Shown piece after piece: positions 32,720-45,195 of a DNA stretch of 64,000 bases (the first letter of the stretch is position 1; each line of letters begins with the position of its first letter). Both the position numbers and the translations under genes were made by a program. The notes under the pieces were generated by a model. That model was not told the DNA's origin. It ran no database searches and worked only from the letters and a program-made list of their open reading frames with translations. Origin of the DNA: Lamellibrachia satsuma (taxonomy: Eukaryota > Annelida > Polychaeta > Sabellida > Siboglinidae); NCBI GenBank assembly GCA_033239005.1, contig BSQZ01000001.1:10776500-10840499 (forward strand). The letters are read 5' to 3'.

Positions 32720-33510
32720 ATCACATTCAGCGTCGTGGCCAGCCATCGGCCCAACATCGGCTCCCGACACTGATTCGAAGTCGACTCCTGACAATGGCTC
32801 TACGTCGAACACACGCAACGCTTTGTGGTGGGTAAAAAGAACGAAGACATCGTTTGCGGAGTGGCTGAACCGCCGAATGAGAGACATCGCAACCACTACA
32901 ACAACACGAGCTCACACTACAACAACACGAGCTCACACTACAACACCACGAGCCCACACTACAATAACACCGACTCGCACTACAACAACACAGGCTACAA
33001 CAACCTCTAAGTCAGACAACTGGTGGGCTTACGCTAGAACACCACGGCCAACGAAATGGTGGTATGGGGACTGGCGGAACCGCGTAAGGAGACGCGCTAC
33101 AACACCACCTCGGAGATACACAACTACAACACCTTGGTCAGGTCACAGGAACTACGGCAGAGAGAAAGAGGCGGACAGCAGTTCGATCAAACATGTTTAG
33201 TGTATCAATACTCATCTGTGTCTTGTGTATCTGCCACAAGAAGGCTACCAGTGATGGGGCTGACACAAGCATCGACCAGGCGGAAGAATCATTGCCGACT
33301 TACAGCCTAGCTCTCTCGATGCCATCTTTTCATAGTCACATGCCAGTACCGTTGCCAGCGCCATCTCTAGACGATGGCCGGTCCCCGCCAGCTTATAGTG
33401 AAATCAACATGCAACTGTCCACCAGCGCACTACGCGTGTCAACTGTCGGGTGGGCTACTCGCTCGCCTGTCGCGTCCGTGAACAACATGACAACGATGAC
33501 AAGATATTAG
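32720..33510 (+). pseudogene. Thr- and Trp-rich membrane protein, copy D, disrupted
   Basis: Acceptor TTTGTGCAG, then R-S-H-S-A-S-W-P. The stalk holds TTTTRAH repeats and several Trp-rich pieces (EWLNRR, KWWYGDWRNRVRRR). The first frame stops at 33,200 just before the membrane region, which is shortened relative to copy A. The tail is open in the next frame from 33,193 and keeps LPTYSLALSMPS and SPPAYSEIN almost unchanged from copy A. The stretch with a leader is broken (29,136). Confidence 0.7.
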
Positions 33511-34024
33511 TGACAGGACACAGAACTAGATCATCTGCCATAAGTCCAATCAAAAAACGTCTATAGTGAAATGTGGATTGTTATATGTGTGCGTGTGTGC
33601 GAATGTGTGCGCATGCTTGTGCCCGCGTGCGTGCACATAGGTACTTTTAGATCACGTGTCGGGTAAAATGTACCGATTGGCTTTTTCGAAAAGTTTTAAT
33701 AATTTAAAATGTTTGTTTTTGTTGAACATGGTTCTTGTGTTGATTATACAAACTGTTGACATCTATCTAATAAAACGTTCTATAGCGTTTAACTCGAATC
33801 TTATACACCTGTTTCCTTAGGGGGTACGAATTACCCGAACTTACCATATCGCGTCGCAATTTCAAGAAGCCATACATTTATTGACTGGCAGCACCAAGTA
33901 CCAAGGCCTAGATGGATAGTTCTGTGATAATGTTGTGTATCCTGAAATGTGGTAAACACTTGCAAACTACCAAGTTATCCCGTCCGGAGGATGGGACTTT
34001 TTGATAGCACGCGCGCGCGTGCGA

Positions 34025-34059
<35 letters not shown>

Positions 34060-35299
34060 TGTGTGCGTGAACATATATTCCAGTAATCTACATTCTTAAA
34101 TAAGTGTTCAGCCTGATACTGTTTCACTGCGTGTTGTGTTTTAACTTTGTTAGAAACGAATCATTACACTTTGTTTTATACCCAAGCATAACGTATGTAA
34201 TAAAAAAAATGTATTCTCTGGAAGAATTACCCCTTTTCATTATTAAAAGATAGCTCTTTTGTGGAACACTGTGTACTGTTGAATAAATGATTGTGCCAGT
34301 TTCGGTTCTTGCCCCGTTAGATTAATAAACTGTGGAACACGGTGCCGTTTTTTTCTCACAAAAAGGGTTCTTTTATTCACACTTGTGCACTTTTTATAAT
34401 TGAAAGTGCCCTTTTGAGTCCAAATCCCTCCAATGAACCCCTTTTGTCACATGATGACATTTGTTTCGCTGATGGGGTCGTTTTCGGTCGCCGCCTCCAG
34501 AAAATCACTCTGTAATTGAATACTGTGATTTTTTTCCAGTCAAAGTGCCCATTTCAGCAAATTTTTTTTTTTGGGGGCCATTGCAATATCCGCAAACGAC
34601 TCTTGTGGAAATTGCTCTCCTCTTTTTCCAATGAAATTGCCCTCAGTCAATTATATTATTTTAAAAAAATATTATACATTTTTCAAAACGTGTAGACGTA
34701 TTTTTTTATTTATGTACATTCGAATATTAATCTTTTAAGAAATGGCTAAAAACAAATTTCTTTAATGTGCAGAAATACCGGTTTCTTGGCTTGGAACTTG
34801 ACTAAAATGCCGCGACAAAAACAATCTAGGTAAAAATTCTAGGGACTTATAAGGCAGGATGAAGCATGATTGGGGGCAAGGAGTGATGGGAGCAAGTTGG
34901 TCTGATGGGGGGAGCACAAATAAATCTACTTTGGGAGGGGATAATGCGCTCACTTTGCGTGCAAAATATTTCAATAAATTCAACATTCAGTGGAACATAT
35001 GGAGTTCTTGATAATAAAGTGTTCGTGATTTTTTCTCAGAATTTTATATGAATAGGCCTTTTTCGTTTTCTGTGATTTTGTTATTAAAGTCGATGCGGCG
35101 ATTTCAGACCAACATTCATGCACTCGGAGTTCGTATATTTGAGACCCCATAGCACATTTAAAAACGAAAACTAAAGTTGCCACGGTTTCTGTTGATTAAA
35201 CCCCTACAGATAACAGTTATAAAAAATATAATACAGACTACAATTCAACAAACAATAATACTCACTATGACACACTATTGAAATAATTATTTTAACACA
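33511..35299. other. Duplicated non-coding spacer
   Basis: Homologue of 11,031-12,759. (GCGT)n at 34,009-34,070. A run of about 35 extra bases near 34,450-34,490 is absent from copy 1. No gene supported. Confidence 0.5.
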
Positions 35300-35518
35300 T
35301 CCCAAACATATCTCCCCGTATCTCCTATGTGAGCTGCGCCACAACTCTTACACGGTATTTGGTAGACTAGTTCATCCTGTTCTTTCGGTTCTACTCTCCT
35401 TTGGGCCTACAAACAGACGTCTCAGTGTTGTGTGGAGAGACATGGCTGTGGCCACGCCGTATTTCTTAAGTACCCGGTCAACCCTCTCTGAGACAGCTTC
35501 TACGTACGGGATGACAAC
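35300..35518 (-). mobile_element. Penelope-like element fragment
   Basis: Duplicate of 12,760-12,978, with the same VLKKYGVATAM and LVYQIPCK signatures and a frame change between them. Confidence 0.72.
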
Positions 35519-35549
35519 CTATCCTGAGACATGTTCACAATAATATGAT

Positions 35550-35596
35550 ACAACAAACAAACAAACAAACAAACAAACAAACAAACAAACAAACAA
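35550..35596. repeat. (CAAA)n short tandem repeat
   Basis: Expanded relative to the four units at 13,010-13,030. Confidence 0.9.
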
Positions 35597-35884
35597 CAAT
35601 ACAGACATTTAATACAACATACTGTATAATACAGACAAACTATGGTGTATACTATAATACAACAAACAATAATACTGAGGACGGGCATGAGACTATAATA
35701 CAACTTACTTTTGACGAACCGACAAATCATTCAATCACCGCCCGCAGAATATTAGGCCTACGCCGGTAAATATGTTTTGTTTGTCTGGCCATTCAGAAGG
35801 ACGTTAGGGTTCAGTGTTAACCCGCCGAGCCAGGTGCAGCGCTCTGACCTGAAACAACCTTCGGATATTATGATTTACGGCTTT

Positions 35885-36748
35885 GAGTGGCTACTACGTT
35901 TTCTATCCAAACCAACCAAGGAACGCGCAGTCTATGCCACCATCACATCGCGGCTTGACTACTGCAATGCACTCATATACGGCACGTCTGTAGGAAACAT
36001 CGCGCGTCTACAACGAATGCACAATTCGGCTGCCAGATTGATTCTGCGTCAATCACGTAGCGACAGTGCCAAGCCCCTGTTACAAGAACTTCACTGGCTG
36101 CCCGTGGCACGCTGAGTCGATTTCAAGATACTGGTACTTAAATACAAAGCCATGCACGACGAAGCGCCCGTGTATCTGGAAGTGAAGTGCACCCGTATGG
36201 AACATTTTACCTAACTTTATTAAAACCTGTGACACTCTCGCCAGCTTCAAATGCCGACTAAACACACACATTTCTTTCATATCGCATATTAGTGAACATT
36301 GTCATCTACTCATTGCAATTTAATTATGACTATTCCAGTAATCTTATTCATGATAGTTACTATTATTTTACCTATAAATGTTATCATTTAAAATATTATT
36401 AAATAAATATTTTACAAAATTATTTATTATTATTAATTATGAATATACATTTATTTATCAGTATTGTATTGCTATATAATTATTGTGCTATGTTTACTTC
36501 ATAATAATTCTTATTACTAGCAGCATTTCAATATATTTATTTAGTTATTTCTTTATTTATCAATTCTACACTATTTTATTATGCTATATTTATTTTAAAT
36601 GATTCTTATTACTAGTGGTATGTTAATATATTTATTTGTTGATTTTGCAATTCTATACTATTTTATGTATTTTAATATGTTGTGAAGCGCCACGAACATT
36701 TTTGGATCTAGCGCTATGCCAAATAAAATATATTATTATTATTACTAA
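35885..36748 (+). mobile_element. CR1/Rex-like LINE C-terminus and 3' end
   Basis: Duplicate of 13,335-14,195. Reads ERAVYATITSRLDYCNALIY, then HNSAARLILRQSRSDSAKP. Stop at 36,113 as in copy 1. Ends in a GCGCTATGCCAAATAAAATA tail. Confidence 0.8.
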
Positions 36749-37014
36749 AGCAACCGACAGTCTTCCACCCTGCCATTGCCGGTCCCAAGCCGGGATGTGA
36801 AAAGAGGAGGGTTGGGCAAAAGAGGAGGGTTGGGCAAAAGGCTAACAACCATTTCCCGTAAAAAACAGATTGTTACGAAAACATTGACCAAAGGAACTCT
36901 ACGAAACTTGGGAGAGGGAATGCCTCCCATGGAGAGTATGATGTCATGTAGTGAAAGCTGAAAGGAAGTTAGATCGCCGATGCTCTTCTTATCTTCCAAG
37001 AAAATTATAAAAAA

Positions 37015-37210
37015 TGGAACATGGAATGTGAGAACCATGTACGATGCAAACAAAGCAGCCCAAATAGCAAGGGAACAACGTGCCTATAACATCACGGACT
37101 GGGCGAAACAAGTTGGACACAGACAGGACAAGTCGGGCTGAATACTGGAGAGATGATACTGTACTCAGATCATGAAGAGGAAGGTGCCCATCATACAGAA
37201 GGAGTGGCAT
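37015..37210 (+). mobile_element. LINE endonuclease N-terminal fragment
   Basis: Duplicate of 14,424-14,665 with additional frameshifts (NVRTMYDANKAAQIARE, then HHTEGVAF). Confidence 0.65.
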
Positions 37211-37301
37211 TTAACCGCGGTAGTCGTGAGTCTGTCCGTTCGAAGGCGGCCGGTCGGAAGCCGCGGACGTCCCCGAAGGCGTAACACAGCCAGAAGGTTA
37301 C

Positions 37302-37394
37302 CGTGAGTCGGCGGTCGAGGTACGGGTCGATCATGTTGTCCTCGCACGATGGAGTCAGCAAGTCAACGGCCTGCACGACCCGGTAGAGCGACAC
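37302..37394 (-). pseudogene. Stranded 31-codon exon of an unidentified gene
   Basis: Acceptor GTCTTGCAG and donor ACG|GTAACC enclose exactly 93 bases, phase 0 at both ends, reading VSLYRVVQAVDLLTPSCEDN, then MIDPYLDRRLT. The frame also runs on beyond the donor. It is the intact sister of 14,753-14,844. Confidence 0.45.
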
Positions 37395-37439
37395 CTGCAA
37401 GACGGGGCCAGTGTCGTAACAATAGCAGTTTCTTCCCAT

Positions 37440-37780
37440 ATTGTTCATCGTCTCCGTCACCTTGTTTTGTTCGTCGTCTCCGTCACCCCGTCTTGTTCAT
37501 TGTCTGCGTCACCACGTCTTGTTCATCGTCTCCGTCACCTTGTTTTTTTCGTCGTCTCCGTCACCCCGTCTTGTTCATCGTCTGCGTCACCCCATTTTGT
37601 TCGTTGTCTGCCTCACCCCGTCTTGTTCATCGTCTCCGTCTCCCAGGCTTGTTCATCATCTCTGTCATCCCGTTTTGTTCATCGTCTCCGTCTCTCCGTC
37701 TTGTTCATCGTCTCCTTCACCACATCTTATTCATCGTCTCCGTCACTCCGTCTTGTCGGTCGTCTCTGTCGCCCCGTATT
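37440..37780 (+). repeat. 26-bp minisatellite
   Basis: About 13 copies of the unit seen at 14,885-15,440, showing a change in array length since duplication. Confidence 0.92.
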
Positions 37781-37992
37781 CTTTGTATATTCACACTCGT
37801 TCATATATAATCACAATATCATATTATACATGTTTCTCCCATGTCTCCAATCAGGTCAACTCTACACATCATTTACTTGACAACTGTAGTTTTAACTGAG
37901 ACTTAACTGAGACAGTCATAATGGATGGAATCGTGAACTATATCGATATATAAACAAAATGTTAGGACGGGATGGATGTGTGGTCCATGTGG

Positions 37993-38051
<59 letters not shown>

Positions 38052-38054
38052 TGT
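37993..38054. repeat. (TGCG)n microsatellite
   Basis: Pure tetranucleotide run, homologous to 15,676-15,751. Confidence 0.95.
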
Positions 38055-38813
38055 AGATGGGAATGCATGCTCGTACTTAATGATTGTTTTATTTTGACAT
38101 ATTCAGCTATGCCTGCCAGATTCATGACATTGTTAACTTTTGCCATTATTAGTGTATGACATTTTTGAATAGTTGAAGTACGTGCGTAATTAACCACAAA
38201 GTCAGATGTCCGTGACAAGGTCCAAGGTATGGCCACGCCTATCATATGTGTGGAGCAATTAACATACTGGTGAAGATCGTGTGATGTCAGTATATCCTTG
38301 AAGTGAATACTTACACATAATATCAACAATCTATGTGATAGTCGTTATCGTGATGATGACATGGTGTTAGTTACAAATAGTAATGATAGTTAACCTTGTT
38401 TAAATAAAAAAGTCTACTGATCATAATATGACAATAATATTATAACATCTACAATTAACTTTGTATCTTGCCATTCAATGTGACATGGAAAATGTCATAA
38501 TTCATTCAGCTAACAACTGACTTGTGCAATTACCCTTCTGGTAGGCAAAACTCGCTCTGTAAGAACTATCAGACAGCAGACCGGAGTCATCACTGATTAC
38601 ACTTGACAAAGATCAGATCCGAGAGCATCGCATTCCCAATGCGAGCTCGGTGTGGATGCGTAATAATCAGATTTGTTGGCAAGTCAATCTGAGTCTCAAA
38701 TTAATGACCTGCAAGTCCAAGTCAGGTCTCGAGTTGTCTATCTGAATTGCATGTCAACTGCAAATGTACGACTCGAGTCGGTCTTCTGTTACTCGAGTCA
38801 ACAAGTCTGGTAC

Positions 38814-38912
38814 CTGAAGGTCTGGGTTTGCCGGAGGAGGTTCTCCGTTGTCGAAGTAGCAACTACACAGACGGCGCATCAGAAGGACTCGTTGGCCGAA
38901 GCCGAGCACGCT
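38814..38912 (-). pseudogene. Stranded 99-bp exon, second copy
   Basis: Same acceptor and donor positions as 16,509-16,607; open, 33 codons, with FGFGQRVLLMRRLCSCYF, then GEPPPANPDLQ. Confidence 0.5.
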
Positions 38913-39109
38913 CTGTCGGACAAAACAAATAGACATCACATGTGTCAACAAGTAGACATCACATGTGTCAACAAGTAGACAACCCTCGGATGGTCGATAT
39001 CATCGATCGCTATATCGTCCATGTTCAGTTTCAGCTACGTTATCACTTACAATCTTACTCATTGAAGAACATCCACCACTGTGTTATTTAGAAAAATTGT
39101 GAGTAATCT

Positions 39110-40672
39110 ATTAAGTATAAAATATGTTGGGTCTCACAACCTTTGAAGACTGAACACAGACACGTGGTAAACAGTAAGAGGGAAGATGCCGCTTCAGTAT
39201 TTGCAAGCGTAACCTTTGTTTCTGATGACTGTTTCGATACGTCGTGGCATGCTTGAAGTATATTCTTCGGACCCAGTTGTTTTCTGCTATCTGTATCTTC
39301 TCCTCCTGTCTCTCTGTCAGTGCCAGTGTTCCCAACCCTTATATACAGGCTGGTACCAAGCAGGTTTCCAACACTTTTCCTTTAGTTGTTTCTTCAGTTT
39401 TCTGTCCCACATAATGCATTCCACTATCCTCCACGCTGCTGCTCCTGCTTGCATTCCCCTCTGTCTTTCCTTACTACTCCCTCCATCCTCACACACTGTG
39501 CCGCCCAAGTATACAAAACTGTTCACTTGTTTAATGGTCTTTCCATCAACAACTACATGCGAACAGGAGGTCCACCTCCTGTTCGCCTATCCACATTACT
39601 TTGGCCTTCTCCAGATTCATTCGGAGGCCACGTTTTTTAAAAGTGTTACTCAATTCTTGCAATCGTCTTAAGTTCTTCCTGTTCAGATACCTTTCCACTG
39701 ATCAGGTCCATCACCATAATGAAAAGCAGGGGACTCAAGGCACTTCCCTGTCTAAGTCCTACTCCCACTCCAAATTGTTCTGATGTTTCTTCTTCGATTC
39801 TCACCACCGTGGTTGTCTCCTTGTACATGTCCTCAACCATTCTGACCTCTGCCTCTCCAACCTCCATCCATCTCATGACTGCAAATGTAAGTTCTCTCGG
39901 CACGGTGTCAAATGCCTTTTCCAGATCGACAAAACGAATGCTACATCCTTTCTAAATTATCTCCTCTTCTCAATAATTTGTCTGATGGCAAACAATCCCT
40001 CATCTGTTCCTCTCCCTTTCCTAAATCCCAGCTAATTCTCTCCAATGTTGTTCTCCACTATATGCCTCACCCTCGCATCCAGTATCCCTTCCATCAATTT
40101 CAGGGCTTGGCTCAGTAATGTGATGCCTCTGTATCTCCATGGGCATGGATGTCCCTTTCCCCTTCCATATCGGCACAATCACTCCTCTTCGCCACTCTGC
40201 TGGTATCTCTCCTGTTGTGTAGCATGCATTAAGCAGCCTATTCAGCCACTTGATTCCCATTAGTTCGTTTGCTTTCACCATTTCCACTGACAGCTCGTCC
40301 ACAGCCTTCCCAGTTTTCATCTTCTTTACAGCTTTCTCGGCCCCTTCTTCTGTTATTTCACTTCCAGCTCTCTCCTTACAGAATGTGGTAGCTCTATCTC
40401 ACATTCGCCCTCCGGGTTTACTTGTTTCTTGAAATACTCCACCCATATACCTAGCACTTGTTTTACTCCTGTGACCAATGTCCCATCGCTTATCTTCATT
40501 GCTGATGTTTGAGTAATATTTTTACTATCTCTGTCTCTATCTCTGGCCAGTTTAATGACCAATTCCCCCATCTTCTTAAATCCTCTTGCACCACTCCTGT
40601 TGTTTCTCGTCTCTTGCTTTAACAACAGCCTTATTTGCTGCATTCTTCTTCTCCCGGTACTTCTGCTTCCCC
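39110..40672 (-). mobile_element. Non-LTR retrotransposon RT fragment
   Basis: Duplicate of 16,860-18,420, with the same loss of the catalytic box and further frameshifts. Cut at 40,672, where unrelated sequence leading to copy E begins. Confidence 0.8.
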
Positions 40673-40768
40673 CGGATCTCCTGGTCTAAAAATAACACCA
40701 TATCGAACGTCGGGACAATCATGCTAAAGTCTCAAACTTCGTTGTCTCAGTCACACGTCGGGTTCATG

Positions 40769-41734
40769 CATCGCAAATTAGCGACGGCCAAAGTTTCGAT
40801 GTTCATTTTCTCATTGGTATTGTCTGAGGCTTGTTTAACCGTGCACCAGGCTGAAGCTGTCTACCGCAATGCTCGTCCCGTTCCTATTACTCACTGCAGT
40901 CGTCTTATGGTAAGTTCTTCGACAGCGACCGACTCACACGACATGTAAACACTCACTCACTCACTCACTCACTCACTCACTCACTCACTTGTCTTCGCTC
41001 CCACTGGGGCATAGGATGCTAACAAATCTCAACCAGCAAAGAAGGAGTGAAATAATTGTGTTGATCAAAACAAGTATGGAAACAAACACTTGTTTTCACT
41101 GATATGATATAGCAGCTTTGAAACAAGCGTCAATTTCCGGCATTGGCTCGAAGTCGACTCCAAGCAATGACTCTAAGTCGACCACACACCGGAGGAGAGA
41201 CATCGCAACCACTACAACAACACGGGCTCACACTACAACAACACGGGCTCACACTACAACAATACGGCAAAAAGCAACTACAACACCAGGCAACTCGATG
41301 TGGATTAGCCGCACTTTTTTTCTTCTTTCCCGCTTCGTTGTTGGTACTTGTTTACTGTATGTTCACAGGCAAGTTGAATCGGGTTGACAATGACACATCT
41401 GCCGACGAAGAGGTCGAATCGTCCAACAATGTTCGGGTTGAGACACCTTCCGAATTTTGACGTCGCACCTGGAAGTCGATTAGGGCTCGTTCGGATAAGT
41501 GAAGCGTCACCATACACCGAAAAAAACCAGCCACCGTACGAGAGCATCGTCCTGCCGGTGGATTCTTTGCAGTCCTACTACGATGCTCTCGCGATGTCAT
41601 CTCCTATTGGTCCCATTTCAGTGCCGTTGCCTGCGCCATTTGTCAATCGTATTGTGCCGCGCCAGTTGACATCGGGGCCAATCAGCACCAACCATACCAC
41701 TTCCGGACCAGTCCCCACTCACTTAACGAACTGA
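40769..41734 (+). pseudogene. PPxY membrane protein, copy E, splice acceptor deleted
   Basis: The leader exon (40,869-40,909, MLVPFLLLTAVVL) keeps a GTAAGT donor, but its usual upstream region is replaced. The new upstream frame from 40,769 itself looks like a signal peptide (MHRKLATAKVSMFIFSLVLS). A deletion of about 75 bp near 41,127 removes the acceptor and the first 20 codons of exon 2. Stalk repeats are reduced to two or three TTTTRAH units, the membrane segment is out of frame, and the tail (41,384-41,734) keeps QPPYESI while LPSY has become LQSY. Confidence 0.7.
40951..40990 (+). repeat. (CACT)n in intron of copy E
   Basis: Ten perfect CACT units. Confidence 0.92.
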
Positions 41735-41797
41735 ATGCGCAACGGTCGACGAGCGCAGGACTTGGGTCTACTGTTTAATAATCCTGACTATTTATAG

Positions 41798-41842
41798 CTA
41801 ACGTGTCGCCATCTAGCGGTAGTTGTCTGAAGAAGTCGCGCT
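41798..41842 (+). repeat. Fragment of the 59.4-kb inverted-repeat family
   Basis: GTGTCGCCATCTAGCGGTAG followed by TTGTCTGAAGAAG matches one arm of the palindrome at 59,396-59,697, so that element family is dispersed. Confidence 0.7.
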
Positions 41843-41853
41843 GCAATGAGCAG

Positions 41854-41856
<3 letters not shown>

Positions 41857-41926
<70 letters not shown>

Positions 41927-41930
41927 TTTG

Positions 41931-41982
<52 letters not shown>

Positions 41983-41985
41983 TGT
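41857..41985. repeat. (GT)n-(GCGT)n microsatellite
   Basis: GT run followed by GCGT units, at the 3' side of copy E. Confidence 0.95.
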
Positions 41986-42034
41986 GCATAGAGTCGGGGT
42001 GAATCACATTATTTACGCCAATAAGAAGGCCGCA

Positions 42035-42075
42035 ATACTCGTTTAATTGCTGCTACTCACTGTAATCGTCTTACG
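42035..42075 (+). pseudogene. Leader exon relic
   Basis: Aligns with the family leader (CTACTCACTGTAATCGTCTT) and keeps a GTAAGT donor at 42,076, but the ATG is ATA and a TAA interrupts it. No second exon of its own. Confidence 0.6.
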
Positions 42076-42084
42076 GTAAGTTCT

Positions 42085-42300
42085 GGGCTCACGGTTATTG
42101 CTTGTTGCCACAGTTCACTCAACTGTTGGCAGTGGCGGATATGTGAACGAATGGTCTTCGCGCAGTAACTCCAGCTTTGCTGAATGCTTCCCTAAGAAGT
42201 CGCGCTGGAATGAGCAGGTCTGCCAGGGGTGAATTGTAAAGCGCGTTGAACAGTCCCAAGGACTGGATACCGGATGTCTACTTCCGTGATGGAACAACAA
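42085..42300 (+). repeat. Second SINE-like family, partial
   Basis: Reverse complement of part of 50,455-50,690 (TTGCCACAGTTCACTCAACT, later AAAGCGCGTTGAACAGTC and GGACTGGATACC). Lacks the tRNA-like head. Confidence 0.6.
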
Positions 42301-43289
42301 AGAGAGAATATCTAAACAAGCGAATACAAGGCTGTATGAACAGACTGACCGTTCCACCTATTTCCAGGTTAAGTCTATGTGACAAATTTGCTGTCCACTT
42401 ATTCATTTGGACGTGGGTCGCAATAGTCACACTCCGTCGCACATCAAGCGATACGCGTTCAGGGCAATTTGGCACTATTGCAAATGAGGAGATGTGACAG
42501 GGGTCTCAACCTCCCATCTTTCACCTGTTTGGGGGCCACCGTCCCACCATTTCTGAGAGTTCGCCTCCCACCAATCTCGTCCTCGCTAGTCAGGTGTGGT
42601 ATTAGAACAATGTACAGTACCCCTGGCACATCGACGTGGATTTGTTTTCTCACGCAATGTGCGGACGTAGGGGAGATCGGGGCTAGTTGTTACAATTTTC
42701 AGTTAAAGTCACTTTTGGTGAAAAGTATGTTAGATACATTATATCTGTCAACGCATACATTACATTTATTATTCGTGTTATTGCAATGTACCATACCACT
42801 GATATTCCATATTGTAGTTATGTAGATATATGAAATTTCCCAGGCGAAGTCGACTGTAACAACTAGCCCCGTAAGCGTGGCACGTTGGTACAGCAAAGAA
42901 CTCGTGGATCGCAAAGCAAGTGTCACTCGTACATATTACTGTTATTACATTAATTGGATTGTACACAATTATACAACTTAAACACTGTGTGCATAACAAT
43001 GTAGGTGTTCACGGCTTCGTATATTAAGCTTTTAGTTTTTAGTTACCAAAAGGAATCATTCCCTGGATTATTGCATAGTAAACAATTGTGAATGAAATGC
43101 AAATTATTGAATGTAGTATGAAATAATGAATAGAAATATATGTGTAATGCGATTTCTACTATATTGAATGATAAACACACGTACGCACTCACGCACACTC
43201 GCACGAGATATAATAGAATCGCCGATGACGACATTCACTTTGACAGTGACGTGTACTAGCATAGAACGGTCGATCTTTTGTGCCCGTGC
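42301..43289. other. Duplicated spacer with MITE-like repeat
   Basis: Homologous to 24,339-24,705 plus 25,170-25,830. Contains the GGGGCTAGTTGTTACA inverted repeat near 42,680-42,870. No gene. Confidence 0.5.
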
Positions 43290-43417
43290 AGAAATCGACG
43301 TCTGGGGGGGTCCCCACATACAAATGTTTTGTTTCCCAGGCCAATCAGAAGCACGATAGGGTTCAGTGTTGACTCATCGAGCCGAATACAGCCCTGAGAC
43401 GCAATCAGTTGTGGACC
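43290..43417 (+). promoter_or_regulatory. CCAAT promoter block before read-through ORF
   Basis: CCAAT at 43,341-43,345, 73 bases before the ATG. Confidence 0.5.
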
Positions 43418-43666
43418 ATGGCCGCGATGCTCGTCTCGTTCCTACTGCTCACTGCGGTCGTCTCACTAAGTTCTTCGATAGCGACCGACTTCACACGGCG
43501 TGTAAACACAGGGCGTCGTACGAGATCAGAAATTAGGAACTTCATCCCAAACCAAACAAACTTTTTTCTTACAATAAAACTAGTGAAGCTGCTGGATGAA
43601 AGAAAAAGGCGATTACGAAGTCATTTCAACAGACTAAGCATGTCACTGACTTCAAAGTCTACGTGA
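43418..43666 (+). CDS. Small basic secreted protein, second copy
   Basis: Sister of 25,958-26,206, 82 residues, same donor loss and same stop. The furin-like RRKR is RRTR here, and the basic stretch reads KLVKLLDERKRRLRSHFN. Both copies kept the frame open through a number of substitutions, which is weak evidence for function. Confidence 0.4.
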   Translation: MAAMLVSFLLLTAVVSLSSSIATDFTRRVNTGRRTRSEIRNFIPNQTNFFLTIKLVKLLDERKRRLRSHFNRLSMSLTSKST

Positions 43667-43689
43667 TCCATTTTTTACTCTATATATTA

Positions 43690-43965
43690 AATTTGAAGAC
43701 GGTTTTTGATAGGCGCGGTAGTGTAATGGTTAGCACATCTGCTTTATATGCCAAAGTCTACGTGATCCATTTCTACTCTATATATTACACTGGAAGACAG
43801 ATTTTGAGAGGCGCGGAAGTGTAATGGTTAGCACATCTGCTTTACATGCCATAGTTACACCGGGACCAGGCATTCTACACCAGGTTAAAAACCTGGCTTT
43901 CAACGTTGTTCATTGCGCATTCGTCGTGACACGGATGTCGGTCGTGTCTCGCTAAAGACGTAAAA
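43690..43965 (+). repeat. tRNA-derived SINE, head duplicated
   Basis: Duplicate of 26,236-26,510. Confidence 0.7.
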
Positions 43966-44137
43966 CGAGGACGATTAGGTACTAACTAAGAACGGTCGGT
44001 CTTTTGTGCGCGGAGATCGAAGTATGCAATCGGGGGTCACCACATGGAAACGTTTTGCTTACCTGGCCAATCAGAAGAACATTATGGTTCAGTGTTAACA
44101 CGCCGAGCAAGGTACAGCGCTATGAAGCGGTCCCTCG

Positions 44138-44198
44138 CTCACTCACTCACTCACTCACTCACTCACTCACTCACTCACTCACTCACTCACTCACTCAC
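44138..44198 (+). repeat. (CACT)n tract
   Basis: Fifteen CACT units where copy C has CACT/CGCT. Directly follows a promoter-like block. Confidence 0.92.
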
Positions 44199-44363
44199 TA
44201 ATTCATTTGTCTTCGCTACCACTAGAGCACAGAGCGCTAATAAATCTCCTCCAGCAAAACAGGAGTGAAATAATTGTGTTTATCAAAACACATATGCAAA
44301 CAAACGCTTGTTTTCACTTGTATGATATAACAGTTTTGAAACAAGCTTCTGTCCTTACGCAAG

Positions 44364-45195
44364 TCACATTTCAATGTCGTGGCCAGGCATCGGCCCAACA
44401 TTGGCTCCCGACACTGGCCCAACGTAAATTTCCGGCACTGGCTCGAAGTCGACTCCAGACAATGTCTCTACGTCGACAACACATCGGAGGAGAGACATCG
44501 CAACCACTACAACAACACTGGCTCACACTACAGCAACACGGGCTCACACTACAACACGGGGTCACTCTTCAACAACACAGGCTCACACTACAAAACGGGC
44601 TCACTCTTCAACAACACAGGCTCACACTACAACAACACGGGCTCACACTACAACAACACGGGCAAAACACAACTACAACAGAAGGCAACTCGAAGTGGAT
44701 TGTATACGTTTTTATTTTATTTTCCGCTCCGTTGTTGTTACTGCTGTACTGGTGTGTTCACAGGCAAGTTGAAGCGGGTTGACAATGACACATCTACCGA
44801 CCAAGAAGTCGAATCGGCACTAGCTGCCCACAATGTTCAGGCTGATATTGACACATCTACCGACCAAGAGGTCGAATCGCCCGACAATGTTCGGGCTGAC
44901 ACACCTTCCGATTTGGAAATAGCATCTGGAAGTGGATTAGGGCTCGTTCGGATAAGTGAAGCGTCACTATACAAAGAAGAAACCCTCTACCGCACGAGAG
45001 CATCGTCCTGACGGTGGATTGGATTCTTTGCCGTCCTACTACGATGCTCTCGCGATGTCATCTCCTAATTGTCAGATGCCAGTGCCGTTGCCAGCGCCAT
45101 CTGTCAATGGTGTTGTGCCGCGCCAGTTGTCATCGGGGCCAATCAGCGCCAACCATACCACTTCCGGACCAGTCCCCACTCACTTAACGAACTGA
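44364..45195 (+). pseudogene. Membrane protein, copy F, nonsense and frameshifts
   Basis: In the frame set by the acceptor (ACGCAAG|TCAC), a TAA replaces the TCA of copy B near 44,425. A parallel frame from 44,379 is open for 210 codons, reads the 21-bp repeats as HYNNTGS (each with an N-N-T sequon), and re-enters the tail frame at TGKLKRVDN. Tail modules DTSTDQEVES occur twice as in copy C. PPxY is out of frame (TLYRTRASS, then stop at 45,011), while LPSYYDAL is open in another frame to 45,195. Confidence 0.7.
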